48,258 bases of DNA from Heterotrichella gracilis (taxonomy: Eukaryota; Sar; Xanthophyceae; Tribonematales; Xanthonemataceae). The stretch covers positions 1 to 48,258 of the forward strand of contig JAULBX010026441.1 in the NCBI GenBank assembly GCA_032358255.1. The letters run 5' to 3'. A model generated the notes under the pieces. That model was not told the DNA's origin and made no database searches. It saw nothing but the letters and a program-made list of their open reading frames with translations. Below are positions 21,710 to 30,412 of the stretch, piece by piece. Position 1 is the stretch's first letter; each line of letters starts with the position of its first letter. A program made the position numbers and the translations under genes.

Positions 21710-24700
21710 TCGCCCCACTCCAGGGCAGCCATGCCTTCGCCAGCAGCCCCCATGTCAGACAGCGCCACCGATGTGGCCAGGCTGGACAACAGCAAGCTTG
21801 GGCTGCAGCAACCTCCTCAAGCAGGAGGCTCCTCCGAGGTTGGAGGGGGCATGTTGCGTGAAGGCCAAGGCGGGGAGGAACTCACCACAGCTGCACCCGA
21901 GGAGGATGGACATGTGCAGCCTTTGCCGACGCTGCCACCGGGGTTTGCAGGGTCTTCAGAAGAGCAGAAGGATGGGTATACCATCAGGTGAGCAGCCAGG
22001 CATGTGGGCAGCCAAGCGGCTGCGCAGCATTGCGGTTGTTGCACACCTGCTTGGGTCACATCAATACGGAATAGGTGAAATGTCAAGGTTCCGCCTATTC
22101 CTGGTGGCGCAATTCAGTAATTCTTATTCTGTCAATCTTGCATGGTAAAAAGGTACTCAAGTTACCTTGGGGTCTCAGAAAATCCCTCAATTCTCTGGAA
22201 AAAAGCGTGACCAATGCCTGCGCCTACCCATGCCTCACCAACATGCTGCCCTTCTCCAGTGCCGCAATGTACCGCCCCATTCTCCAGACAGAATGGCATG
22301 CCCATTAACCCAGGTTATTGAGGGTTAACCTGAGGATATCCTGTCGCTTTCCTCCCCTGCAGCGTGTCCAATGCCCGCGCCTACCTGTGCCACATCACCA
22401 TGACCTGCCTCTTCCCGGTCCCGCCGAATATCATATTCGCAATATTCACAAACCCAGGTGAGACAATTGACAACCACAATCATGCTTACGATTATTGTGC
22501 CTCATAGCAGCATGTTGGCAGAGACGGGGGTGCATGCCATTGGCGTCTTGCACTATGGATGAATGCATGCCACCTGGGCACACATGGTAATTCAACGGAT
22601 TGCATGAAAAGCTGCCAGCACTATGGAGCTGCGCGTTAGTCCCATTTGATGGGTTCGTTGTGATTGGTCCGAGTCCAAGGTAATATAGGGTGTCAATTTG
22701 CATCTTACCGCATGCCATGCTGATGTGATTTATCCCCTTCCGTGGATGCTGACAGTGTGAGCTCCCAGCACACTTTTAATTCGCACGATCTCCCCCTCTC
22801 CACGTGCAGACAACTCCCACCTGTTCCGCGACATCAAAGCAGTGGTCAACCGCAAGGTGCTGTACGAGGATGCGCACAAAAAGGTGGTGGAGGTGGAGCA
22901 ACAAGGTGGGGTGGGGACACAGAAGGCTGTAGTATGTGTGTATTAGACTTAAACAAGCCTGCACCCAAGGGTCATGCAAAGGGTTTGCCTGATGCATTCC
23001 CTGCGTGGCCATAGCCGTGGTAGAAGGTCCCAATCAGAGAGGGGTGGAGGTGGACCAAATTGGTGGGGAAGGCAGGTAGGTGGAGCAAGGGGAGGAAGTG
23101 TAATCCTGCCCCTAGGGCGGGGAGGGGGTTTAGGTCCCAAATTATAGGGTTTAGGGTTTTAAGTGCACATACACACGCCCAGTTACCCATCATACACATG
23201 CCTACTGATAAGCACACACAGCCACAAATACATGCACCGATAGGCCCCGCACGCATCACCACACACCCGGTATTCACACACCCGCATGCTATGGCCTGCC
23301 CTCCCCCCGATGCCTGTGTGTGCGCAAGGCGCAGGCGAGTTCAAGGGTCCTTCAAGTGACTAGCCTGCACTTTCAACAGGATTCACTAGAGTCTAATGCG
23401 CACCATTGACACATTAAATCACCCGTGCATTCGCGGCACACAGAGTGCACATGCAGTACATGTACTTGCACAGAAACCCGCACCCGTGCACCCACCCGCA
23501 CCCGCATGCCTTGGCCTGCTCGACTCCTGATGCCTGTGTGTGCGCATGGCGCAGGCGAGTTCAAGGTGCTGTGGATGCACAACGACTTTACCACCTTCCT
23601 CAAGTGCACAGAGGAGTCGGGCGATCCCAACAACCTGCGGATGCACTTCCAGATGGTCAAGTCGGTGAGCAAACCCCACAACGATTCTGTTTGCCCTCTT
23701 AGATGAAATCACATGTATAGAAATTGCCCATTTGGGGGGAAATCAGCGCAGCCAATGCATGGCCCCTTGCTAGTAACCAAGTCCATCCTCTGGATCATGC
23801 AGCTCGTACCACTTTTTGCGACCAGTTGTCGCCATCCTGCAATATTTTGGCACGAGGATGTGCATACTGCAGTGTGAGGTGCATTTGGACTCAAAAACGT
23901 GGCACTGGGCTGTGTGGCGCGGAGGATGATTAGGTTCTTGAGCAGGGGCCTCTCATTACTTGCATATTAGCAGGGGCAGACGTGTGCATGCATATGTGGG
24001 AACTAGTCGTCCTGTTGCATGGGGAACACATGTTCAAGCAGGGGGGATTAAGGGTTTTTGAATCCCCTGTATATGCCTCCTTAATAGTTCTTGAGCAGGG
24101 GTCTTGACTGGATGCGTCCACATTCAATCCCTACCATTGTTCTGATAAACCCTCTCCCCACCCCCGTGTTTCAAATTCTGCTATGGCTACAAAGCTCACT
24201 GCCATTGCCTGGTAACCCTATAAAATGGTCCCATTACAATATACTGTTGCTGTTGGTCAACCTCTGGCTTGAATCCTAAAGACCATGGCGCAAGCCCTGT
24301 GCATGTGCCTGCATGGTGTGCACCACTGGGGGTACAAAAGAGCTCTAAACCCTAAATCAGGGGTGTTAATATATAAACCAGGAAGTTCCTGGTTTATATA
24401 TTAACACCCCTGCCTTAATCGATAATTACAAGCACCAGGATCCTCCACTTTAAGTAAACAATCTGCACCAGGACCCTCCACCAGCTTGAGCACTGACCCA
24501 CTGACAAAGTAATTACTATTAATTGTGAGGCAGTGCCGTTTCACGACTGTGCAGAAATAGCCCTTAAGAACATGACATTTATGACCTTGGCACAATTGCA
24601 GGACTTGCTGTCCAAGTTTGAGGGCAGCTGGACTTTGACGCCAGAGCTGGATGCAAACGGGGCATGTATTGGGACGCATGCGGTGCTGGAGCAAGACGTC

Positions 24701-26075
24701 CTGCCCAAAGGCAAGCATCTAGATTTTTGGGGGTGTTAGCATCCATGGGTTTTAGGGCTGTAGGGTCATTTGACGCCAGGGGTGGGCACATATGCATGCC
24801 ATTATGGAGCACGATGTGCTGCTGAAAGGCAGGCATCAAGTTTTTTGGTTCAGCATCTACGATTTTGGAAGCGGTAAGGTCATTTGGAGCAAGGGTGGGC
24901 ACACATGCATGCATATTTGGAGCAAGATGTGCTGCTCAAAGAAAAGCATATAGGTTTCCAGGGTTTCCAATGCTTCTTGTGATTCAGGGCAGGACAGGGA
25001 GGGGTGCATGGGCACACACGCTGTCGTGGGACAGGATTGGCTGCTTAAAGGCTGCACGTGGTAACGTAGTTGGGTTTAGGGCGTGTATTTGGGTCTGCCA
25101 ACAGGGTTTGATCGGTGGTTTATGCGTGGAATGGGCTGTATCTTCACCCAAGGGCGTCGCAATGCGCCATGCTGTTTTTGGCCGCTTTCACGCTTGCAAG
25201 CATTATACCAGCAGTAACGCTGGTAAAAATGCTTGCAAGCGTTTGAATGGCCAAAAACAGCACGGCGCATTGCTTCGGCGCCCCTGGTAGAAAATGCGCC
25301 CCAGTTGTGGCGATTGTGACATAAATGGGCGCTTTGCTGGTGCCAGCAGTTCCGTGTCACAAGGGCCTCTCAACGGCACATATTTGACACATCATGTATT
25401 CTCATGCGCACCCCCTATGTGGCCAGGCGTGCCGCCCTTCTTCCAGCACCTTCCGCTGCTGGGCGGCCTGCTGCGGGGCATCAGCGTACGCGCCAGCAAG
25501 CGGATGGTGGAGGACATTCAGGGCATCATCAAACAGGTGAGCAGAACCCTTGAAACCTCTAGCTAGTAAGGTGACAGTGAATGGCTGTGGGTATATACAT
25601 ATATGAGGGTGCAAGCAAGCAAATAGGCAATACCTTCCCGTGGAGGACATACAGGGCCGTTGCACAGATAAGCTGACCCCTCCATATCCTTCATTTAGCC
25701 GAGGTTATAACCGTGCGGCGAGTTTGTTTATTGCGACCCTATCATAAATGAAGGCGAGTTGGTTTCCAAATTCAAATGTTGCAGGGTATCTCATTAGGGT
25801 GGGTACAACCAGGGGGTATACCACGTGCTGGAATGCATTTAACCAGGAGGGACCTATCGACATGATCTTAACCCTGCAAGTGTGAAGATGTTGATCATCA
25901 AGGGGCGTATACCACTTTTCAGGTGCAGAAGGGCAAGTTGTTGGAGGAGGTGCTGGGAGTGGGGCCTGGTGCTGCCTCCATGCATGCCCCTCGCCTGACC
26001 GCGCACGCCTTGGTGCTGGATACTGCTGACATGGACTCGGCATCTGATGAAGAGGTGGAGCAAGCTAACAAATAA
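21710..26075 (+). CDS. START/SRPBCC-like lipid-binding protein, copy B
   Basis: Exons: 21710-21987, 22363-22457, 22810-22905, 23555-23664, 24602-24710, 25427-25536, 25923-26075 (TAA). From the ATG at 21731 the protein is 309 residues. The frame is also open back to a CTGCAG acceptor ending at 21709, in the same phase as the exon 1/2 junction of copy A, so an upstream anchor exon may be missing from this model. Internal exon sizes 95, 96, 110, 109 and 110 match copy A exactly. Motifs: CHITMTCLFPVPPNIIFAI, DNSHLFRDIKAVV, LSKFEGSWTL, THAVLEQDVLP, LLGGLLRGISVRASKRM. The intron after 24710 starts with GC (GCAAGC), a rare donor class. The two genes are tandem paralogues; functions may have diverged because the C-terminal tails differ. 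Confidence 0.85.
22202..22296 (+). repeat. Ghost copy of START-B exon with CHITMTC motif
   Basis: Parallels the exon 22363-22457 over nearly its full length with many substitutions. It lies upstream of the real exon. Confidence 0.7.
23038..23071 (+). repeat. Ghost copy of START-B exon donor edge
   Basis: Copies the edge around 22875-22911 (VVEVEQQ plus donor GGTGGGG), downstream of the real donor. A TTTAGGG motif follows at 23146-23160. Confidence 0.6.
23306..23356 (+). repeat. Ghost copy of START-B exon 4 acceptor edge
   Basis: About 45 bp match 23531-23575 almost exactly ('gatgcctgtgtgtgcgca' and the GCAG acceptor), upstream of the real exon. Confidence 0.8.
24358..24412. repeat. Perfect 27-bp inverted repeat with 1-nt centre
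   Basis: Arms 24358-24384 and 24386-24412 are exact reverse complements around a single G. It sits in the START-B intron between 23664 and 24602, just after AACCCTAAA. Such a perfect cruciform-capable palindrome stands out among decayed intron sequence. Confidence 0.9.
24782..25060 (+). repeat. Three ghost copies of START-B exon 5 donor edge
   Basis: Copies at 24782-24840, 24895-24948 and 25005-25060 of the edge ending at 24710 (HAVLEQDVLPK plus GC donor). At least the first keeps a GC rather than GT at the donor position, so the GC donor probably predates the duplication. Confidence 0.75.
25152..25283. repeat. Fold-back element of about 132 bp (MITE-like)
   Basis: Two arms of about 60 nt (from 25152 and ending 25283) are imperfect reverse complements around a short loop near 25213-25219, with gcttgcaagc-type inner palindromes. 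It lies in the START-B intron before 25427. Clear target-site duplications are not obvious. Confidence 0.75.
25606..25668 (+). repeat. Ghost copy of START-B exon 6 donor edge
   Basis: Copies about 25490-25536 (edge encoding VEDIQG), downstream of the real donor. Confidence 0.65.
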
Positions 26076-26908
26076 ATGAAGGACTGGGCTGCCTGTCCCA
26101 GAAGGGCATTAGGGGGAAGCAGTAATTGCTGCTGCCGATATATCTGATCTTTTTTTTTTTTTTTTTGCATGCATTATCCGTGGAACTTTTAGCAGGACAG
26201 GTTCGCAGTCAAGCCCTTGCGCAGGCTGTGGCACCCAGCTCTGGCACTTAAGCTTTGTACCATTCTGATTTAGGAACGTACTATTGGAGTACGTAACAAT
26301 GCAAACTGATCGATTTGATTGTCATCCTAGCCTTACATTTACGTCAGCCACTAGGGTAGCCATTAGGGTTTGCCTAGATTGAACTTGCGCAACCATCCTG
26401 GACCAGGGATTTAATCTCTGAATGCTGATTTGAAATGAGGAATGATTCTCATACTGTGACACTGACAGCCTAGGCACCAATAGCATGAATGGGAATTAAG
26501 TTGGTACAATTAGAATAGTAGTACTGCTTGCTAGCGGGGCCGCATCATGGACCGGAAGCTGTGCTAATGGCATTCTTCCATCTGCCTAGGGCATTGCAAC
26601 AATTGTATCATATCAATCAATCTGCTTTGCACTGTACTACAAAGCCCGGTAAGCAATTGTCCCCACACCCTGGCCATAATTTGGAACCGCCAGTGGCCGC
26701 GCCGCGGTGAGCCCGGGGCCCCCCCTCCCCAAAGGCTTCATGGGAATGCCCATACCACTGACCAGTCTCATAAGGCACAAAGTAATTCATTGAACTTGAC
26801 AAGCGTAGCTCATCACATTGTGCCCATCAACCAGATTAATCTATTGAAGTAACCCCTCCAAGCCAACCAAGTTGTACATACCCAGGCACTGACAGTTAAA
26901 CTGACAGA
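26076..26908. other. No recognised gene
   Basis: Between the START-B stop codon and the next minus-strand coding block. It contains a poly-T run at 26150-26166 and otherwise nothing I can assign. Confidence 0.5.
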
Positions 26909-27547
26909 TCAGCGCCGCACTGTCATCCCCAGGTGCGCTGCCAGCCGGTCAGCGTTACCTCTTGCAGGGTCAATTTTGCGGCCATTGGTATCCTCCTCAC
27001 CCCAAGGGTCCACCTGTAGGCCATACCGTTCCAGAAGGTCATTGATGGTTGCTGCCAGGTGGGAAGCCAAGGTACTGTTGTAGTTGGATAAAACCACTTG
27101 GGGGAAGCCAGTAGGTATGTTCCCAACTGTGTCCACAACAGGCCGCGCCACTCCTGTCCCTTGTGCATTGTGTTCTCGTGCCTTGCAGTTGAATCGCTGC
27201 ATGGCCATCACGTTGGCATTCTGTGCCAGTTTCACCAGCTGGGACAGCAGCTCGGTCTGCTTGTCCTAGGCTGTTGTCACTCCATCCACAGACTTTGCCA
27301 GTGCATCCAAACGAGTGACCACACCATCCAGACGCTTGGCCACTTGCTTGGTCTCAGCAAGAACCTGCCCGTGGATCTCACTGATGCTGCTGGCCTTGTC
27401 CATTGCATCAGCTGCTGCCCTAGCCTCAGAAGCCAGCTGTGTTAGCCGCTGGGTTACTGTTTGGACAGCATTGGCAGCGGTCCCTTCGTGGTCCAACCAG
27501 CTGAGCGGATGAAGCCATGTTTGAATGAACTGGTCTGAGTTGTGCGC
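26909..27547 (-). pseudogene. Unrecognised coiled-coil protein fragment with one in-frame TAG
   Basis: A frame runs from a TACAG acceptor-like site at 27548 to a TGA at 26909, interrupted once by TAG at 27268-27266. Before it is a heptad-like, Ala/Leu/Val-rich segment (TVTQRLTQLASEARAAADAM, KQVAKRLDGVVTRLDALAKS). After it come KQTELLSQLVKLAQNANVMA, QRFNCKAREHN and LLERYGL. Codon use looks coding on both sides of the TAG. It may be a pseudogene, a read-through product, or hold a base error. No ATG was found for the 5' part, so an upstream exon is likely. Family not recognised. Confidence 0.5.
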
Positions 27548-28379
27548 CTGTATGCAGAAAGGGTGGGTTCAGAAGCCATGTGTGCCGGAGGGCGCCCAAG
27601 ACAAAGGCGCTGGTCATGGGTTACTGGCTGACAGGATGGATGTGCTCAGTGCTTCTATTATGAAAGGAAGCTTCCGTAAGGCAAGGTCAACATCTTCCCA
27701 GGACCAGTGAAATTCACAGTGACAATGAGGGGGAAGCATGGCGTATGGCAGGCGGAATCGGATTTGGGACACGCAAATGGGTCCTGCGGTCTGTACAGCT
27801 GTGGAGGGGGTCTCCTCTGGTGTGGACTGGGCTTCAATGAAGGCAGATTCTCAGGCAATAACCAGCTTATTGAAAGACAGGTTCACATTGAAAATTTTCT
27901 TGAGAGGTTTGCAAGGTCATGCGGCATGAATGTTTTGTTGCACTTGGAATTACTCCTTTTGTTGAAGGGGCGCATGCGCATTTGACTCCCACGCCTGGCA
28001 CAATGATATGGAAATGGATATGTGGTTGTCACAACCACAGTGGGCTGATTGGTGTGGTGCCACACTATTCACGAAATGCCACGGTGTGTGTCACAGCAAG
28101 GCACCACCGTCACAAATATTTGCCGTACATTTGTCAAATGAATCAAACGGCATCACCAAACTTCATGAAGTGCACTCGGTGTATACAAACAGTAACTTTT
28201 CTTGTAACATCTGATAATGGATGGTCGTAATGTAACATTCTTCGCATGTCACAAATCTGCGGCTGCTTCTGTTCTTGCTGTATCTGGTGCATTTCCAACC
28301 CTAACCAAGTGTAACAAACCCCAAGAAAGGGTTCCCGCAGCTGCGCAGAGGCATACCGCGCTGAAAGCTGGCCCAGGGC
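27548..28379. other. No confidently assigned gene
   Basis: A minus-strand frame at about 27850-27603 (containing QIRFRLPYAMLPPH and FHWSWEDVDLALRKL) ends at a TGA and could be an exon of the block at 26.9-27.5 kb, but no phase-compatible junction was found. The rest shows nothing recognisable. Confidence 0.4.
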
Positions 28380-28618
28380 CTATCTCTCGCCTAAACCAGG
28401 GTCTTGTGGATGAAAGTCCTAGGGTTGCCTCAAAACACATGCTAAGGTTTTGTGAGCGGCCACAGCCTAGGGTGCCTTGAGGTACACGCTGCTGAAGCTG
28501 GTGCTGAAACCCTTGGCCAGGGTTTTGTGGATGACAGCCCTAGGCTTGCCCTGGATATCCTCGTGTGGAACATGCGGCCAAAAGCTGGTGCTCCAACCCT
28601 AGAATGTGGTTCTGTGGG
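28380..28618 (-). repeat. Three ghost copies of the last FAX exon end, beyond the stop codon
   Basis: In transcription order the real end (YLKAILGL then TAG, 28650-28600) is followed by copies around 28560-28500, 28490-28455 and 28440-28380. Shared words are CTCAAGGCA, CCTAGG and CCACAAAACC. The copies are in the 3' flank, not in an intron. Confidence 0.75.
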
Positions 28619-30317
28619 CTACAGCCCCAGGATTGCCTTGAGGTACACCAGGCTGTAGGCTGCGGCCACGCCACACAGGGCGCCTGCCGGCATCACCTTC
28701 TTTGAGCTCGCGTACCGTTTCCCCATGACGCCTGCCAGCGCCACGCTGGTCCCTGCACGCCAGACAGTTACAGGGAGTTTAGAGTTGAGCACTGGATGTG
28801 ATTTTCAGGGTTTACTGGTTGGAAAACCCTAGGGATGCCTGCCAGGGCAAAGCTCGTCCCTGCATGCAGCACAAGGGTACAGGGTATTAGGGTTGGGCGA
28901 GGGTCCCTTGATGAGGTCCCTTGATGAGCAGCTTTGCCAGCAGCATGCTCCAAACCCTCAAGGGGTTTTGCCAAGGCATCATGCATGGAGCAAAATGCAA
29001 CTACAGGTTTCTCCCCAGCCCACTCACCCAATGCCAGAGGCACCCCAAGCGGTCCCTCCAAGAGCAATACCGCAAGCCACAGTATGGAGGCAACAGCACC
29101 GTTGATAACCAGGCACACATGCAGCTTGTGGCCACACATTACATGCGAGTGCCACTATCCCAGAGCACATGTTCCAAGCTCAAAGTTCTCTTCCCCAGCC
29201 CAGCAAGGAGCAGCATGCTCCAATCCCTAAAGGGTTTTGCCAAGGCGTCATGCATGCAGTGAAATGAGACTTCATGGTTTTGTCAAGGCGCTATCGCACA
29301 CTCACCAAATGCCAGCGGCACCCCGAGCGGTCCCTTCATCAGCAGCATTGCCAGGACCAGCATGCTCCAAACCCTAAAGGGTTTTGCTATGGCGTCGTGC
29401 ATGGAGTATAGATACTCTACAGCTTTATGGCACACTCACCGAACGCCAGGGGCACCCCGAGCGGTCCCTTCATGAGCAAAACCGCAAGGAGCAGCATGGA
29501 AGCAACAGCGCTGCTTGCAATCAGCGACTTCTGGCTCCCCCGCTTGTAGTATGCATAGCCACCCCCCCCTGCCACAGCCAGCGCAAAAAGGCCTGTCCAA
29601 GTCTGCATGAGTGGCATAACTTTAATAAGTTACCGGTGCTTTTGTAACAATTTGATTCACAAACAGATCCTTTTTTTGATACAAAATACAAAATACAGCC
29701 CACACATTGTGAGTCTGTAATCCACACATTGTGAGTCTATTGCTGACTAGCCACATGGGTGTGGACTGTGATGCACTAAAAATAAGTAATGAAAAAATGC
29801 ACAAAGGCGGAGTTAGGGGCCACAATCAGGGCACCACACCAGCCAGAACGGCTGGTCAAGCAGTGACCTTAGCCAATGCCAGCATGCAGGGCATGGGAGC
29901 CGGTAATAATAAGATGCTGCAAGACATGGATCAGTTTGAGAATACCAGAGGTCGTGTAAATATGATGTTTAAGCCCTGGAAGCGCTGTTGCATATGAAAA
30001 AAAGCTATTGGAGCAGCCAAATCACATAAATAATACAGATGCGCTCTGCTGAACAATCTTACATGGAATCGAGTAATTATTCATGACTATAAATACTCAG
30101 TTGAAAGGGTGTAGCTCACCTGAAGGGCACTGTAGCCCCCATCGCCCCCGCCACCACCGCCACTCCCTCCACTGCCACCGCCGCCACCACCACTGCCGCC
30201 GCCACCACCACCACCTGCACAAGCAGCAGTGTCGGGTAGATTGTCGCATGCAAGGACAGTAAAACCCTTCATCTTAAAGCTTTGCCGGTGCACAAGCAGC
30301 ATAGGCGGCCAACTCAT
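28619..30317 (-). CDS. FAX/TMEM14-family membrane protein with plastid-type Gly-rich N-terminus
   Basis: Three exons: 30317-30120, 29602-29440, 28752-28619 (TAG). They join in phase to give 164 residues. Residues 1-34 look like a targeting sequence. Residues 35-60 are a Gly/Ser-rich run. From 67 the TMEM14 fold starts (TWTGLFALAVAGGGGYAYYK), followed by LIASSAVASMLLLAVLL, GVPLAFGTSVALAGVMG, KRYASSKKVMPAG and CGVAAAYSLVYLKAIL, giving four short hydrophobic helices. Plastid members of this family (FAX) export fatty acids across the inner envelope; mitochondrial TMEM14 proteins support heme synthesis. The N-terminal extension and Gly-rich spacer favour a plastid FAX-type role here (inference). 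The start is the first in-frame ATG. Confidence 0.85.
28795..28866 (-). repeat. Ghost copy of FAX exon 3 acceptor edge
   Basis: Copies 28700-28755 (TSVALAG edge and GCAG acceptor) and runs into AAAACCCTAGGGATG. It lies upstream of the real exon 3. Confidence 0.7.
28930..29505 (-). repeat. Three-unit array of FAX exon 2 donor edge
   Basis: Units end at donors near 29440 (real), 29305 and 29033, all with an intact GTGAGTG donor. Each carries the edge GPLGVPLA and breaks after 'agcatg', fused to CCAAACCCTAAAGGG-like sequence (28945-28965, 29218-29235, 29365-29385). The copies keep an open frame over their exon-derived part. Confidence 0.85.
30141..30215 (-). repeat. GGC-rich coding tract (poly-Gly of FAX protein)
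   Basis: Tandem GGN codons with interspersed Ser encode the Gly-rich spacer of the FAX-like protein. Confidence 0.85.
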
Positions 30318-30356
30318 CACCCTAAAAGCAGCAATGCAGCCCTTGAACAAGCATAC

Positions 30357-30412
30357 CCCTGAACCCTGAACCCTGAACCCTGAATCCTAAACCCTAAACG
30401 TAACCCCAAACC
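30357..30412 (-). repeat. Telomere-like array upstream of the FAX gene
   Basis: About seven CCCTGAA/CCCTAAA units lie immediately 5' of the proposed first exon, in the presumed promoter or 5' UTR. Confidence 0.85.
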
